Part shown: piece by piece, positions 1 to 7,012 of the stretch
Position numbering within the stretch: position 1 is the first letter of the stretch
Layout: each line of letters begins with the position of its first letter
Source of the DNA: an uncultured Pelagibacteraceae bacterium
GTDB lineage: Bacteria > Pseudomonadota > Alphaproteobacteria > Pelagibacterales > Pelagibacteraceae
DNA: 56,422 nucleotides
Direction: 5' to 3'
Assembly (NCBI GenBank): GCA_902553555.1
Contig: CACDLE010000001.1
Coordinates: 160,965 to 217,386, forward strand
The notes under the pieces: model-generated
The model's database searches: none
Seen by the model: only the letters and a program-made list of their open reading frames with translations
Told to the model about the DNA's origin: nothing
Translations under genes and position numbers: made by a program

Positions 1-1221
1 GATCAGTCTTTAGAAAAAACCGTTAATTGTACATTTGCTAAAGCAAAGTTAAACAATAGACCTGCTGTTTTTATTTATTTTTCAGATCACGGAGAGTCAC
101 CTGCCTCTGGTAGAGGCCACGACTCAGCAAGACTTACTTATGAAATGCTACACGTTCCTTTTATAATTATATTTAATGAAAAAGCATATAATCTTTACAA
201 AGACAAAATCGAATTTTTAAATAAGATTAAAAATGATAATGCATCACTTAATATATTGACTGATATAGTTTTGTACTTATTGGAAATTGATCTTATTTCA
301 AATAGTGATAAAAAATTAAATTATAATCATCAAGAGTTTTTATCATTAAAAACAAAAAGCCTTCTTAAAAGAGAACTTCTAAATAATGAGAAAAAGGAGA
401 CCGTTACCTTTTGGAATTCCAGATCACTAGCCAAAAATTTAAGCAATGATGATCTAAAAAATCAAGATACAAGTATTTCTTTATGGCAAATTAATAATTA
501 TTTAAAATCAAAAAAATTGTCAGATACCAAGAAAATCCAAAATTTACTATGCCAACACCGAGCTAATTCATTTGTATTGCAATTTAAAGCATCTATATCG
601 ATAGGCTGTTTTGAGACTGATATCTATTATCTTAAAGATAAGACGTTATCTACTCATGGTTTAAAAATTGATACAAATTTAATTTTTGATGATTTTTTAA
701 AGTCTAATTATGGAAAAAATACAGTTTGGATGGACTCAAAAAATCTAAATAAAGTCAATAATTGCGGCTATGCAAAAAATTGGCTTAATAAATATTCTAA
801 TAAATTTGAAAGTTTATTAATAGAAATACCAACTAGTTCTTTAGACAGTGTTAATGATATGGATTGGGTAAACTGTATTAAATCAATTGACTCAATGACA
901 AACATTGAAGTTGGATATTATATGAATACAACTTTATTAAAAAAATGCTCTAATGATAGAAAAAAAAAATTAGCCGACTCTTTAAATTGTAAAAAACTTA
1001 ATAACGATACAATGAAAGTTTTAAATACTACAAATATAAATTCTATTACGTTTGACTATAAAGCTGGCCATATAGCTGTAGAAAATGATCAAGATTTTAA
1101 TAATTTAAAATGGCATACCTGGCACGTTGACTCTGTAAATGATATCGAAAAACTAATTAAAAGAAAAAGTACCGGTATAATTCTTCTAAAAAACAATAAA
1201 CATCTAGATAATTTAAATTAA
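1..1221 (+). CDS. Sulfatase/phosphoethanolamine-transferase-fold protein fused to a GDPD-like domain (C-terminal part)
   Basis: The reading frame is open from base 1, so the N-terminus lies outside the window; 406 residues are visible. Near residue 29 is FSDHGES, followed by GHD and HVPF: the metal-binding end of the alkaline-phosphatase/sulfatase fold as found in EptA/CptA-type phosphoethanolamine transferases. From about residue 184 a second domain begins with CQHRANS, then FETDI about 20 residues later and STHG about 12 after that. This spacing matches the His, Glu-x-Asp and second His of glycerophosphodiester phosphodiesterase TIM barrels; menorin/FAM151-like barrels are an alternative. 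I infer an envelope enzyme acting on phospholipid head groups or their diesters, consistent with the phosphate-starvation genes nearby. The substrate and the N-terminal membrane part cannot be seen. Confidence 0.6.
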   Translation, partial: DQSLEKTVNCTFAKAKLNNRPAVFIYFSDHGESPASGRGHDSARLTYEMLHVPFIIIFNEKAYNLYKDKIEFLNKIKNDNASLNILTDIVLYLLEIDLISNSDKKLNYNHQEFLSLKTKSLLKRELLNNEKKETVTFWNSRSLAKNLSNDDLKNQDTSISLWQINNYLKSKKLSDTKKIQNLLCQHRANSFVLQFKASISIGCFETDIYYLKDKTLSTHGLKIDTNLIFDDFLKSNYGKNTVWMDSKNLNKVNNCGYAKNWLNKYSNKFESLLIEIPTSSLDSVNDMDWVNCIKSIDSMTNIEVGYYMNTTLLKKCSNDRKKKLADSLNCKKLNNDTMKVLNTTNINSITFDYKAGHIAVENDQDFNNLKWHTWHVDSVNDIEKLIKRKSTGIILLKNNKHLDNLN

Positions 1222-1237
1222 TAATTAAGGTATTAAT

Positions 1238-1363
1238 AAATTTAAAAACTTTTACTTCGTGGTCGCTTTTTAGAAGTTTAATAACTTCATTAATTAAACT
1301 CAAATTTTTACCGCCAGAGGCATTTAAATTTACTATAACTGAAAATTTTAAATTTTTTTTCAT
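1238..1363 (-). pseudogene. Truncated diacylglycerol kinase remnant
   Basis: Reading leftwards from the ATG at 1363, the first 42 residues (MKKNLKFSVIVNLNASGGK...) match the N-terminus of the intact diacylglycerol kinase at 2131-3027 almost position by position: the same ASGGK/AAGGR turn, then a LINxVIxLL helix and a VxxFK strand. After residue 42 the similarity stops and the frame runs on to about 68 residues of unrelated sequence overlapping the end of the upstream fusion gene. The GGDGS catalytic motif is absent, so it cannot be an active kinase. It is best read as the stump of a duplicated gene cut by a deletion. No Pho-box-like sequence precedes it, unlike the intact copy. Confidence 0.7.
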
Positions 1364-1436
1364 AAATTTTTATTTTAGATCAAAAATCTTTTAAATAAAA
1401 CTTACACTTAGTTTGAAAATTCAGTATATTAAATAT

Positions 1437-1781
1437 ATGAAAGATATAAGTTTATTTTCAGGATATATTTATTTAACTCTTGCAATCATTACAGGTATTG
1501 CCACTAACGGTTTTTTAAAAACTACAGAAAGTTTTACTAAGCTTACACCTACACTTTTTTGTATTTCAAGTATTGTTGTTTGTATTTTTTGTTTATCTAG
1601 AGCAATGACAATAATTCCAGTTGGATTTACTTATGCGACCTACGGAGCATTAACGATAACCGCAGTTACATTATTTGGAATATTTAAATATAATCAAACC
1701 CCAAACCTTTATGGAACTGTTGGATTAATCTTAATTGTTTCAGGAGTAATACTTTTAAACCTTTTTGGTGAATTAAAATAA
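1437..1781 (+). CDS. SMR-family small membrane transporter-like protein lacking the key Glu
   Basis: A protein of 114 residues with four hydrophobic helices, the length and layout of EmrE/SugE-type small multidrug resistance proteins. Alignable features include an FxKLxPT turn after helix 1, an IPVGFTYAT stretch in place of IPTGIAYAI, and a C-terminal GLILIVSGVILLNLF helix. In helix 1 the family's essential proton/substrate glutamate (Glu14 of EmrE) falls on glycine, within AIITGIATNG, and the conserved helix-3 Trp is replaced in TYATYGAL. Classic drug/proton antiport is therefore unlikely; it could be a partner subunit or a lipid/metabolite carrier. I chose the ATG at 1437 over an in-frame TTG at 1413 because the family starts close to helix 1. 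A strong hairpin follows the stop. Confidence 0.7.
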   Translation: MKDISLFSGYIYLTLAIITGIATNGFLKTTESFTKLTPTLFCISSIVVCIFCLSRAMTIIPVGFTYATYGALTITAVTLFGIFKYNQTPNLYGTVGLILIVSGVILLNLFGELK

Positions 1782-1782
1782 A

Positions 1783-1805
1783 CCCCTGATTTTTAGGATC
1801 AGGGG
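1783..1805. terminator. Bidirectional intrinsic terminator
   Basis: Perfect 8-bp inverted repeat CCCCTGAT...ATCAGGGG with a 7-base loop, lying between the convergent SMR gene and the Lys-rich small gene. It is far richer in GC than its surroundings and can serve both strands. Confidence 0.8.
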
Positions 1806-1824
1806 CATTTAATTTCTATATAAA

Positions 1825-2025
1825 CTAATTATTTAAAGATGCTGCGATAGGCTCTTTATTATTTTTGCTAGCTTTTTTTTCAGCAATTTTTTTCTCGAGA
1901 CTAGCTATCTTTAGTTCAACCTTTGATAGTTTTTTTTGTTTAGTGCTTATTTTATTTTTAAGCTTATCGATTGATTTTAGTATTTTCTTTTTCTTTTTTT
2001 CGTTTTTTTTCAATTTTTTTTTCAT
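1825..2025 (-). CDS. Lys-rich coiled-coil small protein, function unknown
   Basis: A protein of 66 residues, 25 of them lysine, with a poly-Lys start (MKKKLKKNEKKKKK) followed by a heptad-like amphipathic helix (IDKLKNKIS...KVELKIASLEKKI) and a short neutral tail ending SLNN. There is no signal peptide or membrane segment. A strong ribosome-binding site, GGAGGA, lies 6 bases before the ATG, which is unusual in this window and argues for real translation over the open frame on the opposite strand. A shared terminator follows. Basic small coiled coils can bind nucleic acid or ribosomes, but nothing here proves that. It sits between the broken and the intact diacylglycerol kinase copies. Confidence 0.65.
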   Translation of the reverse strand: MKKKLKKNEKKKKKILKSIDKLKNKISTKQKKLSKVELKIASLEKKIAEKKASKNNKEPIAASLNN

Positions 2026-2130
2026 ATTGTTCCTCCAAAACTTAAAAATCTTAGAACAGTTTTAAAAAGTTTTCAAATGAAATTTAGAAAAACCTTTTAA
2101 ACTAAAAGTTGAAAAAAAATTTAGAAAATT

Positions 2131-3027
2131 TTACGGAACTAATAAATTGATAAACCTGTCTGTTTTTTGAATTTCAAGACTGTTTACGTAACCACAATTT
2201 TCACCGTCAACCTGAGATAGAACTTTATTGTTAACACCATTTATTTTTAATCTGTCCAGTTCTTTTTTGATCACACTTTTTGCTGAACCTAAGTCACCCT
2301 TAGTCAATATTAACCAAACATAGTAAAGCAATTTTATTCTGGTTAGGTCTTTAAATATGTAAGCCACTATCTTGTTTTCAAATATATTTGTATCGTTTGT
2401 AATAGAATGGGGACCAGCATAGTATTTTGAATTAGTACATAAAATCCAATCAGCCATTATTTTTTCATTTTCTAACTCAACCTCCATTTTATTATTCTTT
2501 AAAAATAAAAAATGCTGAAAACCTTTAAAAGCAAAAATTACTTTTCCGAGATACTTTTTAATATTTGTATTTATGGACTCAACAATTCTAGAGTCAAAAC
2601 CTACACCAGCCATTAAGAAAAAATACTTATCATTTATTTTTGCTAATGAAATTTTCTTATGATTATCTGATACGAGGACATTGTAAATCTCCTCAGCCTT
2701 TTTCTTAATTTGAGTTTCTATTTGCAGAATATTTGCAGTACCTGCAGGTATGTATCCAACTAATTTGTCTTTTAAATTGTCACTTTTAAACATTTCATTG
2801 ATACCAAAGCAAACACTTCCGTCACCTCCAGCAAATACTAATCGATCAAATTGTTTATTAGACAATTCTTTAAACACTTTTCTCGCATGTTCTTCACTTT
2901 GAGTTTTAAAAAGTTCTACAGTGTGATTTTTCTCTAGAAGATAAATGACCTTATTAATTAACTTAAGTTTTCTACCGCCTGCTGCATTGGCGTTGAATAT
3001 AACTGCAAAATTTAGTTTCTTAATCAT
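2131..3027 (-). CDS. Diacylglycerol kinase family lipid kinase
   Basis: A protein of 298 residues of the DAGK catalytic / YegS-BmrU family, which phosphorylates diacylglycerol or a related lipid with ATP to give phosphatidic acid. Visible marks are the N-terminal NANAAGGR strand-loop, the nucleotide-binding GGDGS at residues 67-71, PAGTAN at 94-99 and a C-terminal region with QVDGE, all as expected for an intact enzyme. It is divergent from plcP, and its start codon touches the Pho-box-like element at 3027-3047. In phosphate-starved SAR11 cells diacylglycerol released by PlcP is the acceptor for glycosylation; this kinase would run the return path to phosphatidic acid. No clear Shine-Dalgarno sequence precedes the ATG. 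Family assignment is strong; the exact lipid is inferred. Confidence 0.85.
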   Translation of the reverse strand: MIKKLNFAVIFNANAAGGRKLKLINKVIYLLEKNHTVELFKTQSEEHARKVFKELSNKQFDRLVFAGGDGSVCFGINEMFKSDNLKDKLVGYIPAGTANILQIETQIKKKAEEIYNVLVSDNHKKISLAKINDKYFFLMAGVGFDSRIVESINTNIKKYLGKVIFAFKGFQHFLFLKNNKMEVELENEKIMADWILCTNSKYYAGPHSITNDTNIFENKIVAYIFKDLTRIKLLYYVWLILTKGDLGSAKSVIKKELDRLKINGVNNKVLSQVDGENCGYVNSLEIQKTDRFINLLVP

Positions 3028-3047
3028 TTTTTAACAATTCTGTAACA
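3027..3047 (+). promoter_or_regulatory. Pho-box-like PhoB site shared by plcP and the lipid kinase
   Basis: TTTTTTAACA, two bases, then TCTGTAACA. The two AACA half-sites lie exactly 11 bases apart (3033 and 3044), the spacing of PhoB direct repeats. The element matches 19 of 21 bases of the one before pstS (6910-6930) in the same orientation. It abuts the lipid kinase start codon and ends 44 bases before the plcP start. Confidence 0.65.
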
Positions 3048-3091
3048 TTTATATGATTCAACTGTTACTAGAGATTCGTTTTATTAAATTT

Positions 3092-3907
3092 ATGGAAACA
3101 ATTCAAACAAAATCTAAAGGAAAAATTTTAAATTATAAAAGCATTTTTATAAGTGATGTTCATTTAGGACACAGAAAAAGTTCTGCAAATAAGCTACTTG
3201 AATTTTATAAGCATTCAAAATCAGAAAATTTATATCTCGTAGGTGACATTATTGATATATGGGCTTTGAAAAATAATTTTTATTGGCCTCAGGAACATAA
3301 TGACGTTATTCAAAAAACCTTAAGAAAAGCAAGACACGGAACAAAAGTAAAATATATAATTGGTAATCATGATGACGTTTTTAGAAAATTTTTACCACTT
3401 CATTTTGGTGGTATCGAAGTTATAAACCGCTGCTTACATGTTTCAAGTGATAATAAAAAATATATAGTAGTACACGGCGATGCATGGGACGGTGTAATGA
3501 AATATGCACCTTGGTTATCAAAAGTTGGAGCAGTAGCATACAGCTTTCTGTTAGAATTTAATGTAGTAATAAATTTCATCAGAAGATTATTCAAAAAGCC
3601 AAATTGGTCTTTAGCAAAATATCTAAAACATAAAGTTAAAAATGCAGTTAAGTATATTGGTGACTATGAAAAGACCTTAGCAAATTACGCAAAGAAGAAA
3701 AAAGCTGATGGTATTATATGTGGTCATATACATCATGCTGCAAACCAAAATCTTGATGGAATAAATTACCTAAACTGTGGCGACTGGGTTGAGGGAGCAA
3801 CACTTTTAGTTGAGCATTTTGATGGTAGAATGGAAGTTATAGATTGGGACAAAATAAGAGAAGAAGTTGTAAATTACGAACCATATTTAAAAATCGTTAA
3901 TAAATAA
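3092..3907 (+). CDS. plcP: PlcP-type metallophosphoesterase (phospholipase C)
   Basis: A calcineurin-like metallophosphoesterase of 271 residues from the LpxH-related family (COG2908). The five metal-binding blocks are intact: DVH at 22-24, GD at 50-51, GNHDD at 90-94, HGD at 127-129 and GHIHH at 210-214. Such proteins are often labelled UDP-2,3-diacylglucosamine hydrolase. Followed three bases later by a glycosyltransferase, and placed with the pho/pst genes, this one fits PlcP, which cleaves phospholipids to diacylglycerol during phosphate starvation in marine bacteria. The ATG at 3092 is preferred over an in-frame ATG at 3053, which would put the N-terminus within six bases of the Pho-box-like site. 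A true LpxH role cannot be excluded from sequence alone. Confidence 0.8.
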   Translation: METIQTKSKGKILNYKSIFISDVHLGHRKSSANKLLEFYKHSKSENLYLVGDIIDIWALKNNFYWPQEHNDVIQKTLRKARHGTKVKYIIGNHDDVFRKFLPLHFGGIEVINRCLHVSSDNKKYIVVHGDAWDGVMKYAPWLSKVGAVAYSFLLEFNVVINFIRRLFKKPNWSLAKYLKHKVKNAVKYIGDYEKTLANYAKKKKADGIICGHIHHAANQNLDGINYLNCGDWVEGATLLVEHFDGRMEVIDWDKIREEVVNYEPYLKIVNK

Positions 3908-3910
3908 TCC

Positions 3911-4942
3911 ATGAGAATATTAATAGTCACAGGAGCTTGCAAAGAACAGGTAATAAATGGTGTAGTGAGAACCCTTGAACAATTAAAAGAAGAATTAAAA
4001 AAACTTGGGCATACTGTTAACTTTATAACTCCAGTAAATTTTTTGACTGTTCCGTTGCCTAAATATAATGATATTAAAATTGCTTTAAATGTATGGCCTA
4101 AAGTTGGAAGAATGATTCAAAAAGAGTTAGAATTTGCTAAAAAAAATAAAGAAAAGTTAGTTATCCATATAGCCACAGAAGATACGCTGGGTTACTTTGC
4201 AAGAAGATATTGTTTAAAAAATAATTTAAAATTTACAACCAGTTACCACACGTCTTTCGATAAATATATTAAACTTTACGCACCTTTTATACCTATTAAA
4301 ATACCTCAAAAATTTCTCAAAAACTTTCACTCAGCCGCTTACAAAACTTTAGTAACTACAAAATCAATGAAAGAGGATTTAAAAAAAATTGGTTTTGATC
4401 CAGAAAAACTCACTGTTTGGACACGAGGGGCCAATCATGGAGCATTTAAAAACCCCAGGCGCATTAATTTAGAATATAAAAGACCTATTTGGCTATATGT
4501 AGGTAGAGTTTCCATTGAGAAAAATATTAGAGCTTTTCTTAATCTTGATCTAGAAGGAACTAAAATTGTAGTAGGAAAGGGGCCAGATTTAAAAAAATTA
4601 AAACAAGAATTTCCTAATGTCATTTTTAAAGGCGAGAAAACAAATGGTGAGTTAGCATCTTACTTTGCATCAGCAGATGTTTTTGTTATGCCGAGCTTAA
4701 CAGATACTTTTGGTATAGTTATTATTGAAGGTTTACAATGCGGAACACCTGTTGCAGCCTATCCAGTTACAGGTCCAAAAGATATTTTAGAGGGAACGAA
4801 TGGTGGTGTTTTAAATAAAGATTTAAAAGTAGCCGCTCTAGAAGCTTTAAAATTAAATAGAGACGATTGTAAAGAAATAGCTAAAAAATATACTTGGGAG
4901 AACTGTGCTAAAATATTTTTAGCTAACACTGCACCTAATTGA
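3911..4942 (+). CDS. agt: GT4-family glycosyltransferase, likely Agt diacylglycerol glycosyltransferase
   Basis: A protein of 343 residues with a two-Rossmann-domain GT-B fold, family GT4. Visible are the N-terminal loop NGVVRTLEQL, the central hinge PIWLYVGRVSIEKNI, and the donor-binding ESDTFG-type motif (here LTDTFGIVIIEGLQCGTP) near residues 258-275. It starts three bases after plcP and is surely co-transcribed. The known plcP-agt pair makes mono- or diglycosyl-diacylglycerols that replace phospholipids under phosphate limitation; the sugar (glucose or glucuronate) cannot be read from the sequence. It resembles GDP-mannose-dependent alpha-mannosyltransferases as well. No terminator is evident before phoR, which starts 89 bases on. 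Confidence 0.8.
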   Translation: MRILIVTGACKEQVINGVVRTLEQLKEELKKLGHTVNFITPVNFLTVPLPKYNDIKIALNVWPKVGRMIQKELEFAKKNKEKLVIHIATEDTLGYFARRYCLKNNLKFTTSYHTSFDKYIKLYAPFIPIKIPQKFLKNFHSAAYKTLVTTKSMKEDLKKIGFDPEKLTVWTRGANHGAFKNPRRINLEYKRPIWLYVGRVSIEKNIRAFLNLDLEGTKIVVGKGPDLKKLKQEFPNVIFKGEKTNGELASYFASADVFVMPSLTDTFGIVIIEGLQCGTPVAAYPVTGPKDILEGTNGGVLNKDLKVAALEALKLNRDDCKEIAKKYTWENCAKIFLANTAPN

Positions 4943-5031
4943 CCTCTATATTTTGCATAATTTAAAGTTTAAGTTATAATTTCATATTTATATGAAGCAA
5001 TTCTTATAAATGTTTTAGGAAAACTTAAACA

Positions 5032-6231
5032 ATGATGACATTATTATTTTTATCGCTAGCTGCAATTATTTCAATCGTTGTTATTCTAGTTTCTGCAAAA
5101 TTCATCAAGGCCGGATTTGATGCCAGAAGTGAAGTTAGAGATCAAAAACAAACTGAAAATTTATATCAAGAAGTTCAAGATATTACCAACGAAGATATTG
5201 AGGACGACCCTCAGAAAGGAGCAATATTAAATCAATTAGATGATTATTTAATAATTTTAGATAAATATAAAAATATAAAGTATTTAAATCCAAGCGCTAA
5301 AAATAAATTTGGCAAAGAAAGTCTTGGTAAACATATTGCTACAATATTAAGAGTTCCTGATCTGCTACAAAATATTGATTTAGTTGTAAATAAAAGAAAA
5401 ACTATTAATATGGATTTAGAGTTGAGTCAGCCTTCCTTTCAATTTTTTAAAGTTTATATCATGATCGGCGAAAGTATTTTTTCTGATGATCCAGATACCA
5501 TAAATCTTTTTTTAAAAGATTATACTGAAATTGTAAAAGCACAAAAATTCAAATCAGATTTTGTAGCAAATGTTAGTCATGAATTAAAAACTCCATTAGT
5601 ATCGATCAAAGGGTTTTTAGAAACCATAAATGGGCATGCAAAAAATGATCCTGAAGCTCAAAAAAAGTTTATACCAATAATGTTAGAACAAGCTGACAGA
5701 ATGGAAAATTTGATAAAAGATTTATTGTCATTAAGCAAAATTGAACTTGAAGAACATATTCAACCACAGGATAAAGTTAATTTAAAAGAAATTTTTAATT
5801 CTGTAGAAGATATTCATCAAAATAAATTACTCAACTTTAAATTCACCAATAAGATACAATCTGATTTTTTTGTTAAAGGAAACTTTGAAGCTTTGGTAGA
5901 TATTTTTTCTAATTTAATAGACAACAGCATTAAGTATTCAGAAAATAAAAAATCTATAGAAATTAAAATTGAAAAAGGTGATGGAAAGTTATTAAATAAT
6001 TCTTATAAAATTTCTATTTCTGACCAAGGAATTGGAATACCGGCAGAACATATTTCTAGAATAACAGAAAGATTTTATAGAGTTGATGCCAAAAAAAGTA
6101 GAGAGGTAGGAGGCACAGGACTTGGCCTTGCGATTTGTCGTCATAGAATCATTCAACATAGAGGAGAATTGGAAATTAAAAGTAAAGTTGGTGAAGGGAC
6201 ACAAATATCAGTACATTTACCAGTTTTTTAG
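5032..6231 (+). CDS. phoR: Phosphate regulon sensor histidine kinase PhoR
   Basis: A protein of 399 residues: one N-terminal membrane helix (about 4-24), a PAS-like region (about 65-165), then the dimerisation/phosphotransfer helix with His183 in NVSHELKTP, and the ATPase domain with the N-box Asn298 (NLIDNSIKYS), DQGIGIP at 331-337 and GGTGLGL at 360-366. All catalytic boxes are intact. The single membrane segment with no sizeable periplasmic loop is typical of PhoR, which senses phosphate through the Pst-PhoU complex and phosphorylates PhoB. Pst, PhoU and PhoB are encoded just downstream. The 89-base leader is AT-rich and shows no copy of the Pho-box-like element. Confidence 0.92.
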   Translation: MMTLLFLSLAAIISIVVILVSAKFIKAGFDARSEVRDQKQTENLYQEVQDITNEDIEDDPQKGAILNQLDDYLIILDKYKNIKYLNPSAKNKFGKESLGKHIATILRVPDLLQNIDLVVNKRKTINMDLELSQPSFQFFKVYIMIGESIFSDDPDTINLFLKDYTEIVKAQKFKSDFVANVSHELKTPLVSIKGFLETINGHAKNDPEAQKKFIPIMLEQADRMENLIKDLLSLSKIELEEHIQPQDKVNLKEIFNSVEDIHQNKLLNFKFTNKIQSDFFVKGNFEALVDIFSNLIDNSIKYSENKKSIEIKIEKGDGKLLNNSYKISISDQGIGIPAEHISRITERFYRVDAKKSREVGGTGLGLAICRHRIIQHRGELEIKSKVGEGTQISVHLPVF

Positions 6232-6271
6232 TATTCAATTAAAACGTGTAATTTGGTATAATAATCAAATT

Positions 6272-6886
6272 ATGATCAATAAAATAAAACAATTATTTTT
6301 TATATTTTTGATTTTATTATCTTTAAATTCATTTGTAAAAGCTGAACAACAGATTGAAAAAATTTTAAAAAATCAAACTTTAACAGTATTTGATTTAGGA
6401 TTGTTAAGACTAAAAGATGATCTTAAAGCAGTTGTCCCATTTATAGACATAAGAGAATTTAAATATTTGCCAGCAAATATTTATACTGAGGCTCTTTATT
6501 CCTCAACAGCTGACCAAATTTTATTAATTGTATCAGTGCCAATGGAGAGAAATTTAAATAAAAAATCTTACATGGCTGATTCGATCACATGTAGAAAAAT
6601 ATACACGTCTGTTAAGGAAAACTTGTTAAATAGTGAAGGATATTCAAACACAACTTACCGTAGAGCCGTATCATATTTAACTAATATTTTTACACCTCCA
6701 AGCAAATGGGCGAGCTGGAGAAATGATGAAAGATTAAGTAAACAGCTCGTGGAGTTCGTAAAGCTAGAAATTACTTTGAAACCTACTAGTAAATATGCAG
6801 TGTTAAATAAAGTAAGACCCTTTACTTGCGAAGGTAACCTAGCTTCATCTTATGAGGACGTGAAAATAACAAGAAGATTCAACTAA
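6272..6886 (+). CDS. Secreted protein of unknown function in the pho/pst cluster
   Basis: A protein of 204 residues starting with a clear signal peptide (MINKIKQLFFIFLILLSLNS, cleavage near FVKA-EQ). The mature part has two cysteines (SITCRKI and FTCEG) that could form a disulfide, and no motif I recognise. The frame is open further upstream into phoR, but the signal peptide fixes the start at 6272. A TATAAT at 6257-6262 would place the transcript start only a few bases before the ATG, and there is no Shine-Dalgarno sequence, so a leaderless mRNA is possible. It lies between phoR and pstS, with a Pho-box-like site just after it, so a periplasmic role in phosphate acquisition is a reasonable guess only. 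Confidence 0.75.
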   Translation: MINKIKQLFFIFLILLSLNSFVKAEQQIEKILKNQTLTVFDLGLLRLKDDLKAVVPFIDIREFKYLPANIYTEALYSSTADQILLIVSVPMERNLNKKSYMADSITCRKIYTSVKENLLNSEGYSNTTYRRAVSYLTNIFTPPSKWASWRNDERLSKQLVEFVKLEITLKPTSKYAVLNKVRPFTCEGNLASSYEDVKITRRFN

Positions 6887-6909
6887 TACGGAATCAACTA
6901 AAAAGTTAC

Positions 6910-6930
6910 TTTTTTAACATATCTGTAACA
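6910..6930 (+). promoter_or_regulatory. Pho-box-like PhoB site before pstS
   Basis: TTTTTTAACA, two bases, then TCTGTAACA, with AACA at 6916 and 6927, exactly 11 bases apart; a weaker third repeat (CTTAATA) follows at 6935. It lies 82 bases before pstS and matches 19 of 21 bases of the element before plcP. Confidence 0.7.
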
Positions 6931-7012
6931 AATTCTTAATACAAACGAGTCCTATCAAGTCTAAAAAATTATCGTTTGTTAATTAATTAATAAATATAAC
7001 AGAGAGGAAAAT

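Noticed and set aside
1865-2065. Phe-rich open frame opposite the Lys-rich gene
   Set aside because: Poly-Phe is the mirror of AAA/AAG codons; the minus-strand frame has GGAGGA before its start, this one does not.
3092-3907. LpxH (UDP-2,3-diacylglucosamine hydrolase) as the role of the metallophosphoesterase
   Set aside because: Same family and not fully excluded, but the tight pairing with a glycosyltransferase, the Pho-box-like site and the pst neighbourhood fit PlcP better.
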